Part shown: positions 1 to 5,886 of the stretch, piece after piece | Position numbering within the stretch: position 1 is the first letter of the stretch | Layout of the letters: the number at the start of each line of letters is the position of its first letter | NCBI GenBank assembly: GCA_013817025.1 | Contig: JACDDK010000056.1 | Span: 1-6,757, forward strand | Length of the DNA: 6,757 bases | Origin: Rubrobacter sp. | GTDB lineage: Bacteria > Actinomycetota > Rubrobacteria > Rubrobacterales > Rubrobacteraceae | Direction: 5' to 3' | The notes under the pieces: model-generated | What the model was told of the DNA's origin: nothing | What the model saw: the letters and a program-made list of their open reading frames with translations, nothing else | Database searches by the model: none | Program-made: the position numbers and the translations under genes

Positions 1-81
1 ATAGTGGCGGTGGCGCGGGCGATGGCTGTGTTGGAGAATCGAGACTCGGGGGCCGTGCGAGCTCTCGGGGAGGAGATGTAG
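1..81 (+). CDS. C-terminal fragment of an upstream protein, possibly 16S rRNA m3U1498 methyltransferase RsmE
   Basis: An open frame runs from the first base to a TAG at 79-81 and encodes 26 residues, beginning IVAVARAMAVLENRD and ending ALGEEM. The 5' part lies outside the window. The Ala/Val-rich helical stretch resembles the last helix of RsmE, which follows the conserved LGxRILRxETA motif, and rsmE often sits just upstream of this gene cluster. That motif itself is outside the window, so the name is an inference from context and a very short match. MtaB (tRNA methylthiotransferase) is the other common neighbour, but its C-terminus is usually a beta-rich TRAM domain, which this does not resemble. 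The reading frame ends 1 nt before the HIT gene and contains its ribosome binding site, which supports real coding and co-transcription. Confidence 0.45.
   Translation: MVAVARAMAVLENRDSGAVRALGEEM
67..75 (+). promoter_or_regulatory. Ribosome binding site of the HIT gene, inside the upstream gene's 3' end
   Basis: GGGGAGGAG lies 7 nt before the GTG at 83. It is a strong purine-rich Shine-Dalgarno sequence. It is embedded in the last codons of the preceding frame, which decides the GTG start and implies that the two genes share a transcript. Confidence 0.7.
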
Positions 82-82
82 C

Positions 83-427
83 GTGACGGAGCGGGATTGC
101 ATATTCTGCAAGATAGTGAACGGGGAGTTGGACGCCGAGGTCGTACACGACGAGGAGGACGTTCTGGCGTTTCAGGACATAAACGGGCGAGCGCCGGTAC
201 ACGTGCTCGTCATCCCAAAACAACACGTGGCGAACCTGGAGGAGATCGGGGCTTTGCCGGATACCGTGACCAAACGGCTCTTCGAAGTGGCGAGCGCGGT
301 CGCAAAGAAGCTCGGCGTGACGGAGAACGGCTACGCCGTGAGGATCAACAACGGCGCGGACGCGGGCCAAGTGGTCTTCCATCTGCACCTGCACGTAATG
401 GGTGGCAGAGAGCTGGGGATGCCGTGA
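83..427 (+). CDS. HIT family (histidine triad, HinT-like) nucleotide-binding protein
   Basis: This 114-residue protein has the usual length of a bacterial HinT/HIT protein. Known members are small soluble purine-nucleoside phosphoramidases or AMP-lysine hydrolases that act as homodimers. The N-terminus carries CIFCKI (Cys6, Cys9), the zinc-knuckle pair found in many members. Next come DINGRAPVHVLVIPKQH (residues 32-48), the conserved strand before the active site, and GADAGQVVFHLHLHVMGGR (91-109) with the histidine triad His100-x-His102-x-His104; the middle His is the expected nucleophile. The usual DIxPxAPxH motif reads DINGRAPVH here, so the common proline is a glycine. The GTG start has a strong ribosome binding site 7 nt upstream, and the stop overlaps the next start by four bases (GTGA). 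The family is certain; the physiological substrate cannot be told from sequence. Confidence 0.95.
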   Translation: MTERDCIFCKIVNGELDAEVVHDEEDVLAFQDINGRAPVHVLVIPKQHVANLEEIGALPDTVTKRLFEVASAVAKKLGVTENGYAVRINNGADAGQVVFHLHLHVMGGRELGMP

Positions 428-867
428 GCATCCGAGAACGCATACAGGCCGACACCAAAGAGGCCATGAAGAGCCGCGACAAGCAGCGAACCGCAGCCTT
501 GCGGATGCTCTCCTCGGCGCTCAAGAACGGCGAGATCGAAGCCGGACATCCTCTAAGCGAGGACGAGGAACAAGTCCTGCTCCGCCGTCAACTCAAGCAG
601 CGCGAGGAGTCTGCGGAGGCTTTCGCCAAAGCCGGTCGCGAGGAACAAGCGAAAAAAGAAGCCACTGAAGCGGAGGTCGTGCGCGAGTACCTGCCGGCAC
701 GTCTCTCGTCCGAGGAGTTGGAAAGCATCGTGGACGAGGCGATACGGGAGACCGGTGCCACGAGCATGAAGGAGATGGGCGCGGTCATGGGCCGGGCTAC
801 GGCGCTCGCGGGGGGACGAGCCGATGGTCGGGAGTTGTCGGCGCTGGTTCGGGAGAGGTTGCGGTGA
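424..867 (+). CDS. YqeY/GatB-like domain protein
   Basis: The protein has 147 residues, typical for the stand-alone YqeY family. It is related to the C-terminal helical tRNA-binding domain of the amidotransferase subunit GatB but lacks the catalytic part. Family signatures are clear in order: MKSRDKQRTAALRMLSSALK (15-34) followed by NGEIEAG, LLRRQLKQREESAEAFAKAGR (52-72), EYLPARLSSEEL (88-99), and the C-terminal MKEMGAVMGRATALAGGRADGRELS (115-139). It is all-helical and soluble. The GTG start at 424 shares GTGA with the stop of the HIT gene, so translation is probably coupled; GGGGA at 415-419 may serve as the ribosome binding site. The frame stays open far upstream within the HIT gene, but that extension has no family similarity and would overlap the whole HIT gene, so the short start was chosen. 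The molecular role is not firmly known; tRNA or RNA binding is an inference from the GatB relation. Confidence 0.93.
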   Translation: MSIRERIQADTKEAMKSRDKQRTAALRMLSSALKNGEIEAGHPLSEDEEQVLLRRQLKQREESAEAFAKAGREEQAKKEATEAEVVREYLPARLSSEELESIVDEAIRETGATSMKEMGAVMGRATALAGGRADGRELSALVRERLR

Positions 868-911
868 GAAGACGTCAGCTAAGAGCCGAGCGCCGTGGTG
901 GTCGTTCGGGA

Positions 912-935
912 GCTGTTCGTTCGAGAACGAACAGC
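912..935. repeat. Perfect inverted repeat, 11-bp arms with 2-nt centre
   Basis: The arms are GCTGTTCGTTC (912-922) and GAACGAACAGC (925-935), exact reverse complements around a central GA. As RNA this would fold into a 10-bp stem with a CGAG tetraloop. No T-run follows: the next bases are GTGAATGTGAGC. It is therefore not a classical intrinsic terminator, although U-less hairpin terminators have been proposed for Actinobacteria. As DNA it could be an operator for a dimeric regulator controlling the phoH operon. It is not the LexA/SOS box (GAAC-N4-GTTC), because the half-sites are in the opposite orientation, and it is not CIRCE. The palindrome is certain; its role is open. Confidence 0.9.
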
Positions 936-1019
936 GTGAATGTGAGCGGTGGATTGCTTTGCGGTGTTTTGGGCCGGGGCAAAATAAGCTGAACGCTGGT
1001 CGCTGAAGGCTAAGGGCTA

Positions 1020-1027
1020 AAAAAGGA
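1020..1027 (+). promoter_or_regulatory. Strong Shine-Dalgarno sequence upstream of phoH, poorly placed for any canonical start
   Basis: AAAAGGAG is preceded by further A residues and is the best ribosome binding site in this spacer. The nearest in-frame canonical start of phoH, TTG at 1058, is 30 nt away. The only in-frame near-start at workable distance is ATT at 1040 (12 nt). The short inverted words GTCGCT (999-1004) and AGCGAC (1030-1035) flank this site and could hold it in a 25-nt loop; that is speculative. Confidence 0.5.
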
Positions 1028-1057
1028 GTAGCGACGGACATTAGCACGGGAAATACG

Positions 1058-1996
1058 TTGGAGGCCAGGATCGTGATCCCGCCAAGGCGGATGTTCGATG
1101 TCTTCGGGGAGCGCGACATGGTGTTGCGGAAAGTCGAGGAATTGGTGGAGTGCGAGGTGATCGTGCGCGGTAACGAGATCACGCTGCGCGGCACCGAGAC
1201 CGCCGTGGAGCGGGCCGAATCGGTCTTCAACGGCCTAGTCGGCCTGGCCGAGGACGGACACAACCCCACCCCCGAGACCGCCGAGCGGCTGTATAAGATG
1301 GGCGACGGTGGCGGTGGCCGGGAGGTATTGGGAGATGTGATCCTGACTCACCGGGGCCGCCGCGTCGCGCCCAAGACCCGCAACCAGAAGGCCTACACGG
1401 ACGCCATCCGCAAGGAGCAGGTCGTGTTTGGCATCGGGCCGGCGGGGACGGGCAAGACGTACCTCGCGGTCGCTTTGGCGGTGGACGCCCTCAGCCGGGG
1501 CGAGACCACGCGCATTATCCTGACGCGACCGGCGGTAGAGGCGGGGGAGTCGTTGGGATTCTTGCCGGGAGACATGATGGCGAAGGTCGATCCGTATTTC
1601 CGGCCTTTGTACGACGCGCTGTACGAGATGATCGACTCGACCAAGTTCCAGGGGCATCTGGATCGCGGTATAATCGAGATCGCTCCTTTGGCGTTTATGA
1701 GAGGCCGGACCTTGAACGACGCTTTTATCATTTTGGACGAGGCGCAGAATACGACCCCGCAGCAGATGAAGATGTTCCTGACGCGCCTCGGGTTTGGCTC
1801 CAAGATGGTCATCACCGGCGACATCACTCAGATAGACCTTCCGAAAGGCAGCGAAAGCGGTCTGCACGACGCCCAGCGTACCCTCACAGACGTCGAGGGC
1901 GTGGCTTTCGTGCGCCTCAAGCGCGACGACATCGTCCGCAGCGATTTAGTGATGCGGATAGTGGACGCCTACGATCAGGCGCAGGACGAGGTCTAA
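1058..1996 (+). CDS. phoH: PhoH family P-loop ATPase (PhoH/PhoL type)
   Basis: From the TTG at 1058 the protein has 312 residues, close to the family's usual 310-350. The N-terminal part (about 1-65) is a small KH-like domain with the words RIVIPPRRMFDVFGERD and VRGNEITLRGT. It is joined through a Gly-rich linker (GDGGGG, 82-87) to the PhoH ATPase core. The core shows KTRNQKAYTDAI (106-117), Walker A GPAGTGKT (127-134), LTRPAVEAGESLGFLPGD (155-172), Walker B FIILDEAQN (223-231) and ITGDITQIDLP (252-262). The family is cytoplasmic, resembles the superfamily I helicase nucleotide-binding core, and is linked to RNA metabolism and phosphate starvation. It heads the run of genes that continues with pgpH and ybeY. 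The start is uncertain: the frame is open back to 1007 without ATG or GTG, and the best ribosome binding site is too far from the TTG. An ATT at 1040 would add six residues. Confidence 0.95.
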   Translation: MEARIVIPPRRMFDVFGERDMVLRKVEELVECEVIVRGNEITLRGTETAVERAESVFNGLVGLAEDGHNPTPETAERLYKMGDGGGGREVLGDVILTHRGRRVAPKTRNQKAYTDAIRKEQVVFGIGPAGTGKTYLAVALAVDALSRGETTRIILTRPAVEAGESLGFLPGDMMAKVDPYFRPLYDALYEMIDSTKFQGHLDRGIIEIAPLAFMRGRTLNDAFIILDEAQNTTPQQMKMFLTRLGFGSKMVITGDITQIDLPKGSESGLHDAQRTLTDVEGVAFVRLKRDDIVRSDLVMRIVDAYDQAQDEV

Positions 1997-2038
1997 ACAG
2001 CCGTGAAGGCACAGTCCAACCGGAGAAGAATCGTCTAA

Positions 2039-4285
2039 ATGCCGAACAAGATCACAGCCCGTAACGGGGAGTTTCACCGCCCGCCCACGCGCTTGGAGCG
2101 GTTCCGGGCGTGGGTCGAGGGCTTATCTAAGATGCGCTTGTACGTGGCGCTCACGATCTTTACGTGGGCCTCGCTGACCGCGCTCATCAGTGTGGAGGCG
2201 AACCCGCTGGTCTCGCTGGGCTATGGAGAACCAGAGACCGGCTACGAGGTCGGAGCGGTCTCGGGGGAGGATATCTTCGCGCCGCGCAGCGTCACCTACG
2301 AAGACCCCGTGGCGACCGGTGAGGCCCGCCGCGAGGCCGCCGACGCCGCCAACGAAGTCTACGTCGAGGACGAGCGCGTCCCGGACAAGACGCGGCAAGA
2401 GTTAAGCGCGTTCTTCGATCGAGTGGAGGAGATCCGGAGTTCGGACGCTCCGACCGAGGAAAAGATTGGAAACGTGGTGGACGCGGCCCCGTTCTACGTG
2501 CCGGAGAACGCCGGGCGTGCGCTGATCTTTCTGGACGACGACGAGGTCTCGGACGTGGAGGAGTACGCTCACGAGAACCTCACGGACCTCTACGAGTCGA
2601 GTCCGATCTCCGACGACGAGGTGGAGGACGTGCCGTCTTCGGTGGTGACGCTCTCGGAGGCCCGGTCGCGCCTCTCGGACGCCGCCGGCCAAGATGCGTC
2701 GGGGGAGGTCAGGGACCTCGTGGGTCTGTTTAGCGGCGGTTTTCTGGCGCCGAACTACGTGGTGGACCGCGAGGCGACCGAGACCGCCCGCAGGAGCGCC
2801 GCTTCTGAGGTCGAGCCGATAAAGAGCACCGTGCAACAGCAGGAACGCATCGTCGGGCGCGGCGAGGTGCTGGACCGGCAGGATATCGCGCAACTGGAGG
2901 CGGTGAGCGTCATCCGGGACTCCAACCCCTGGACGGTTTTCCTCGGGGTCGGGCTCGTGGTGGCGACGGAGATGGGGATAGCGTGGTATTTCATGGAACG
3001 TTTCGGGCGGCGTATCCTGAAGGCCAACGCCGCCATCCGCATCCTGCTCGCGGCCTCGCTGATGATCCTGTTCACGGCGCTTGCGCGGGCGTTCATCTCG
3101 CTTGGATACGACCCGTACCTGACGCCGTTGGCGGGACTTTCCATCCTGGGTACGATACTTCTCGGCCCGCGACTGATGTTCCTGATGGTCGTCATATCCA
3201 GTATCAACATCGGTGTAATAGGCGGCGACGACTTCCTGCTCACGGCGGCGCTGTTACTCTCGTCGGGGTTCGCGATCTACACGGCTGTGCGCGTATCCTC
3301 GCGCCAGAAACTTCTAAAGGCCGGGTTGTTTATAGCGATGGCCACGGCGATAGTAACGTTCGCGGTCAGCTTGATCGGGGGTTCCGGTCTCTCCGTCGCC
3401 CTGTGGCAGGGCGTGAAGGGCCTCGGCAACGGCCTTCTCTCGCTAATGTTGGCGATGGTTCTGTTGCCGCTGCTCGAAAGCGCCTTCAATATCCTCACGC
3501 CGATGAAGCTGTTAGAGCTTTCGGACCCTGGTAACGAGTTGATCCACAAGCTGCTCCAGAAAGCGCCCGGTACGTTCGCCCACTCCATGCAGGTCGGCAC
3601 CCTGTCCGAGAACGCCGCCGAACGTATCGGGGCGGATGCGTTGCTGGCGCGGGTCGGGTCCTACTACCACGACATCGGGAAGATGGAGCATCCGGGGTAC
3701 TTCGTGGAGAACCAGATCGGGAAGATCAACCCTCACAACGCCCTCACCCCGACTCTCTCGGCTCGCGTCATAAAGCGCCACGTCAAGGATGGGCTGGAGA
3801 TCGGGCGTGCCTGGAACCTGCCGCAGGAGATCCTGGAGATCATCGCCCAGCACCACGGCTCCACGCGCATCGAATATTTCTACCGCAAGGCCAATGAGGA
3901 GGCTCTGGAAGGCGAGCAGATCCGGGAGTCCGAGTTCCGCTACTCCTCCGGCCGTCCAAAGAGTAGGGAAGCCGGCATCGTGATGCTCGCCGATTCGGTC
4001 GAGGCGACCGTGAAATCCCTCGCCAAACCGACGCCCAAGCGCATCGAGGACGTGGTCGCGGGGACCATCAAGCACAAGCTCGACGATGGGCAGTTCGACG
4101 AATGCGCCCTGACGATGCGTGAGATCCACGAGGTCGGAGACGCCATTCGGGACTCCATGATCGGCTTTATCGGCCCCCGCATCGAATACCCGGATACCGC
4201 CCCGGACCCGAAAGCTCAAGTTCCTAAACCATCGACCCCGGTCGCCCCGGCCTCGGTCGCCAAACCAACCGGCGGCACCCCGTGA
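2039..4285 (+). CDS. pgpH: 7TM-HD family cyclic-di-AMP phosphodiesterase PgpH (YqfF type)
   Basis: This 748-residue membrane protein has the full architecture of Listeria PgpH, which hydrolyses c-di-AMP to pApA. A basic cytoplasmic N-terminus is followed by a first membrane helix (about 33-52). A large extracytoplasmic 7TMR-HDED domain follows (about 55-295), here strongly acidic (for example DDDEV at 166-170). A block of seven membrane helices spans roughly 297-484, then a cytoplasmic HD domain runs from about 490 to 712. Metal-binding residues are visible: His515 (FAHSM), His544-Asp545 (YYHDIGK), His581, His605-His606 (QHHGST) and Asp652 (LADSVE). The protein ends in a Pro/Ala-rich tail (about 719-748) that looks disordered. 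The ATG has GGAGAAG 10 nt upstream (2022-2028). The stop overlaps the ybeY start (GTGA). All catalytic residues are present, so it should be active; the ligand of the outer domain is unknown. Confidence 0.96.
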   Translation: MPNKITARNGEFHRPPTRLERFRAWVEGLSKMRLYVALTIFTWASLTALISVEANPLVSLGYGEPETGYEVGAVSGEDIFAPRSVTYEDPVATGEARREAADAANEVYVEDERVPDKTRQELSAFFDRVEEIRSSDAPTEEKIGNVVDAAPFYVPENAGRALIFLDDDEVSDVEEYAHENLTDLYESSPISDDEVEDVPSSVVTLSEARSRLSDAAGQDASGEVRDLVGLFSGGFLAPNYVVDREATETARRSAASEVEPIKSTVQQQERIVGRGEVLDRQDIAQLEAVSVIRDSNPWTVFLGVGLVVATEMGIAWYFMERFGRRILKANAAIRILLAASLMILFTALARAFISLGYDPYLTPLAGLSILGTILLGPRLMFLMVVISSINIGVIGGDDFLLTAALLLSSGFAIYTAVRVSSRQKLLKAGLFIAMATAIVTFAVSLIGGSGLSVALWQGVKGLGNGLLSLMLAMVLLPLLESAFNILTPMKLLELSDPGNELIHKLLQKAPGTFAHSMQVGTLSENAAERIGADALLARVGSYYHDIGKMEHPGYFVENQIGKINPHNALTPTLSARVIKRHVKDGLEIGRAWNLPQEILEIIAQHHGSTRIEYFYRKANEEALEGEQIRESEFRYSSGRPKSREAGIVMLADSVEATVKSLAKPTPKRIEDVVAGTIKHKLDDGQFDECALTMREIHEVGDAIRDSMIGFIGPRIEYPDTAPDPKAQVPKPSTPVAPASVAKPTGGTP

Positions 4286-4719
4286 ACCCCACGCCCGAAA
4301 ACACACCGTTCTCCGTAGCCGTCCTCGATGAGACCGGCGGTGGCGAACTCACCGCCGAACGCGCCACCGAACTCTGCGCCGCCGCATTCTCCAGTCGAGG
4401 CTTCGAAATTCACCGTGTGGGCGAGGTTTCGGTGGCTCTCGTGAGCCAGGAACAAATTCACGAACTGAACTTGAAGTTCAGGGAGATGGATAGGCCGACG
4501 GACGTGTTGAGTTTTGAGGTGGATGGCGTGTATGGGGAGATGGTGGGGGAGATCGTGATCTCGCCGGAATGCGCGTCGCCGGAGATGGGAATCGAGGAGT
4601 TGGTGGTGCACGGGACGCTTCATTTGAGCGGTATGGATCACGGCGAGGACTTCGAGGGGAGCGAGATGGCGCGGGTTCAAGCTGCGGTGATGGGATCGAT
4701 CCCAGGCGCTGAAGAGTAA
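4282..4719 (+). CDS. ybeY: Endoribonuclease / rRNA maturation factor YbeY
   Basis: This 145-residue protein is a zinc-dependent single-strand RNase of the UPF0054 family. It is needed for 16S rRNA 3'-end maturation and 70S quality control and is known to interact with Era. Seen here: the substrate-side motif LNLKFREMDRPTDVLSF (62-78), the strand GEIVIS (89-94), and the zinc signature HGTLHLSGMDH (110-120) with ligands His110, His114 and His120. The GTG start lies in the GTGA shared with the pgpH stop. No separate strong ribosome binding site is seen, so expression probably depends on translation of pgpH. Codon choice shifts within the gene: C-ending codons dominate in the first third and G-ending codons afterwards. 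Its placement two genes upstream of cdd-era is the classical one. Confidence 0.96.
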   Translation: MNPTPENTPFSVAVLDETGGGELTAERATELCAAAFSSRGFEIHRVGEVSVALVSQEQIHELNLKFREMDRPTDVLSFEVDGVYGEMVGEIVISPECASPEMGIEELVVHGTLHLSGMDHGEDFEGSEMARVQAAVMGSIPGAEE

Positions 4720-4744
4720 GCCTGCGGTCGAGAGTGAAGTCGCC

Positions 4745-5473
4745 GTGAAGCCACGCAAGGGACAACAGGGGATCTCGCGCAGCTTCGAGCACGCTTACCG
4801 GGGCCTCGTGTACGTGGTTCGGACGCAGCGCAATATGCGGATACACGTTGTGGTGAGCGTGCTGGTGCTTGTGGCGAGTCTGCTGGTAAACGTGAGCGCG
4901 CTGGAGTTGGCGGCGCTCGTTATCGTGGTCATGCTGGTTTTGGCTACGGAGATGCTCAACACGGCGCTGGAGTTCGCGGTGGACTTGGTAACGAAGGAGT
5001 ACCATCCGCTCGCCAAGCTCGCCAAAGACGTGTCGGCGGGGGCGGTTTTGGTTACGAGCATTGGGGCGGTGTTGGTGGGATATTTGATCCTGGCGGACGA
5101 CCTCGGGCCGCTCTCGCTGAAGACTCTGGAGCGGGTTCGGAGTTGGCCGGGGCATCTCACGGTGGTCTCCTTGGGGCTGGCGACGCTTGGGGTGTTGCTC
5201 ATCAAGGCGCTGACGCGCTCGCCGAACTCGTTTTACGGGGGGATGCCCTCGGGACACGCGGCGGTGTCTTTCGCGGCTTGGGTGGCGGCTAGTTTTATCG
5301 CGGTGGATGCGGGGGCGGGGCGCTATGCGGGGCTGCTGTCCGTTATTACGCTGCTCATGGCTTTGTTAGTGTGCCAGAGCCGGATCGAGTCCGGCGCGCA
5401 CGGCTTTTTCGAGGTGGCCGCCGGCGCCGTGCTAGGCTCTCTGGTGACCGTGGCCGTCTTTCAACTGCTGTAG
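4745..5473 (+). CDS. Fusion of DgkA-type undecaprenol/diacylglycerol kinase with a PAP2 lipid phosphatase
   Basis: The protein has 242 residues in two membrane domains. Residues 1-118 are a complete Gram-positive DgkA: SFEHAYRGLVYVVRTQRNMRIH (13-34), then LATEMLNTALEFAVDLV (66-82) with the catalytic-region residues Glu69, Asn72 and Glu76, and LAKLAKDVSAGAVLV (89-103). In B. subtilis and S. mutans this family phosphorylates mainly undecaprenol. Residues 130-242 form a short PAP2 domain: a reduced first motif around Lys154-Arg158, motif 2 GGMPSGHAA (165-173) and motif 3 SRIESGAHGFFE (212-223) with His171 and His219. In motif 3 the usual Asp after the second His is Glu223. About six or seven hydrophobic helices are visible, so both active sites sit at the membrane. 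A plausible role is undecaprenyl phosphate supply and recycling for cell-wall synthesis; the phosphatase substrate is not known. It lies 25 nt after ybeY and 11 nt before cdd. No frameshift separates the domains, so the fusion is genuine in this sequence. Confidence 0.92.
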   Translation: MKPRKGQQGISRSFEHAYRGLVYVVRTQRNMRIHVVVSVLVLVASLLVNVSALELAALVIVVMLVLATEMLNTALEFAVDLVTKEYHPLAKLAKDVSAGAVLVTSIGAVLVGYLILADDLGPLSLKTLERVRSWPGHLTVVSLGLATLGVLLIKALTRSPNSFYGGMPSGHAAVSFAAWVAASFIAVDAGAGRYAGLLSVITLLMALLVCQSRIESGAHGFFEVAAGAVLGSLVTVAVFQLL

Positions 5474-5500
5474 AAAGGAGCCGCATGGACTCACGGAGGA
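5474..5500 (+). promoter_or_regulatory. Two consecutive ribosome binding sites before two candidate cdd starts
   Basis: AAAGGAG (5474-5480) lies 4 nt before ATG 5485, and GGAGGA (5495-5500) lies 5 nt before a second in-frame ATG at 5506. Either could start cdd. The first gives 133 residues, the second 126. Both lie upstream of the conserved core, so the sequence alone does not decide. Confidence 0.6.
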
Positions 5501-5886
5501 GCGTCATGGACGCGGCCCGAGCCGCCGCCGCAAACGCTTACGCACCCTACAGCAACTTCCGCGTCGGGGCGGCGATCCTGACCGAGGGTGGTGCCGTTCA
5601 CCCTGGCTGCAACGTCGAAAACGCCTCGTATGGCCTGGGCGTCTGCGCGGAACGCAACGCCGCCGCTCGCATGGCCCTCGCCGACTCGGAAGACCGCCGC
5701 ATAAAGCTCGTGGCCGTCGCGAGCCCGAACACCGCGCCGTGCTTTCCGTGTGGCGCTTGCCGGCAGGTCTTGAGGGAGTTCGGTTGCGAAGAGGTCATCG
5801 TCGAGGACCCGGCGGAGGCTTCGGGGATGCGGAGTTATCCGTTCGAGGAGATCTTACCCAACTCCTTCGGACCGGAGGTTTTGTGA
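5485..5886 (+). CDS. cdd: Cytidine deaminase (homotetrameric Cdd type)
   Basis: This soluble enzyme deaminates cytidine and deoxycytidine to uridine and deoxyuridine in pyrimidine salvage. The 133-residue length fits the short tetrameric class. Substrate-binding words are APYSNFRVGAA (20-30, with Phe25) and GCNVENASYG (41-50, with Asn43 and Glu45). The zinc site is CAERNA (54-59; ligand Cys54, catalytic Glu56) together with PCGACRQ (88-94; ligands Cys89 and Cys92). All catalytic residues are intact. ATG 5485 was chosen because it has a good ribosome binding site and follows the previous stop by 11 nt; ATG 5506 is nearly as good. The frame extends further upstream inside the dgkA fusion gene, but that part is not cdd-like. 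The stop overlaps the start of era by GTGA. Confidence 0.96.
   Translation: MDSRRSVMDAARAAAANAYAPYSNFRVGAAILTEGGAVHPGCNVENASYGLGVCAERNAAARMALADSEDRRIKLVAVASPNTAPCFPCGACRQVLREFGCEEVIVEDPAEASGMRSYPFEEILPNSFGPEVL

Larger units (their letters stand above)
868..1057. other. 190-nt intergenic spacer, the only sizeable non-coding stretch
   Basis: It separates the HIT-YqeY pair from the phoH operon. It contains a perfect palindrome (912-935), a less GC-rich stretch with AAAATAA at 981-987, the tandem words GGCTAA/GGGCTAA at 1008-1020, and a strong Shine-Dalgarno at 1020-1027. A promoter for phoH would be expected here. TTGCGG (959-964) and AAATAA (982-987), spaced 17 nt, are a weak match to a sigma-70-type promoter, too poor to call. 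A small open frame running through to 1006 starts inside YqeY and looks non-coding. Confidence 0.6.

Noticed and set aside
97..423. N-terminally extended YqeY beginning within the HIT gene
   Set aside because: The extension is Arg/Gly-rich, has no family similarity and would overlap almost the whole HIT gene; GTG 424 gives the normal family length.
912..935. LexA/SOS box or CIRCE element
   Set aside because: The Gram-positive SOS box needs GAAC-N4-GTTC; here the half-sites face the other way. The CIRCE half-site words are absent.
936..992. Possible 18-residue leader peptide starting at GTG 936
   Set aside because: No ribosome binding site precedes it, and the upstream bases are part of the palindrome.
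824..1006. 60-residue open frame running from YqeY into the spacer
   Set aside because: It begins inside YqeY in another frame, crosses the palindrome, has no plausible ribosome binding site and no recognisable domain.
553..1269. Long minus-strand open frames over yqeY, phoH, pgpH, ybeY and dgkA
   Set aside because: These are shadows of GC-rich plus-strand genes: Arg/Pro/His-rich, with no domains and covering proven coding sequence.
5379..5395. Inverted repeat GCCGGA-N5-TCCGGC
   Set aside because: It lies in codons for the conserved PAP2 motif 3 (SRIESG) and is followed by coding sequence; best explained by chance in GC-rich codons.
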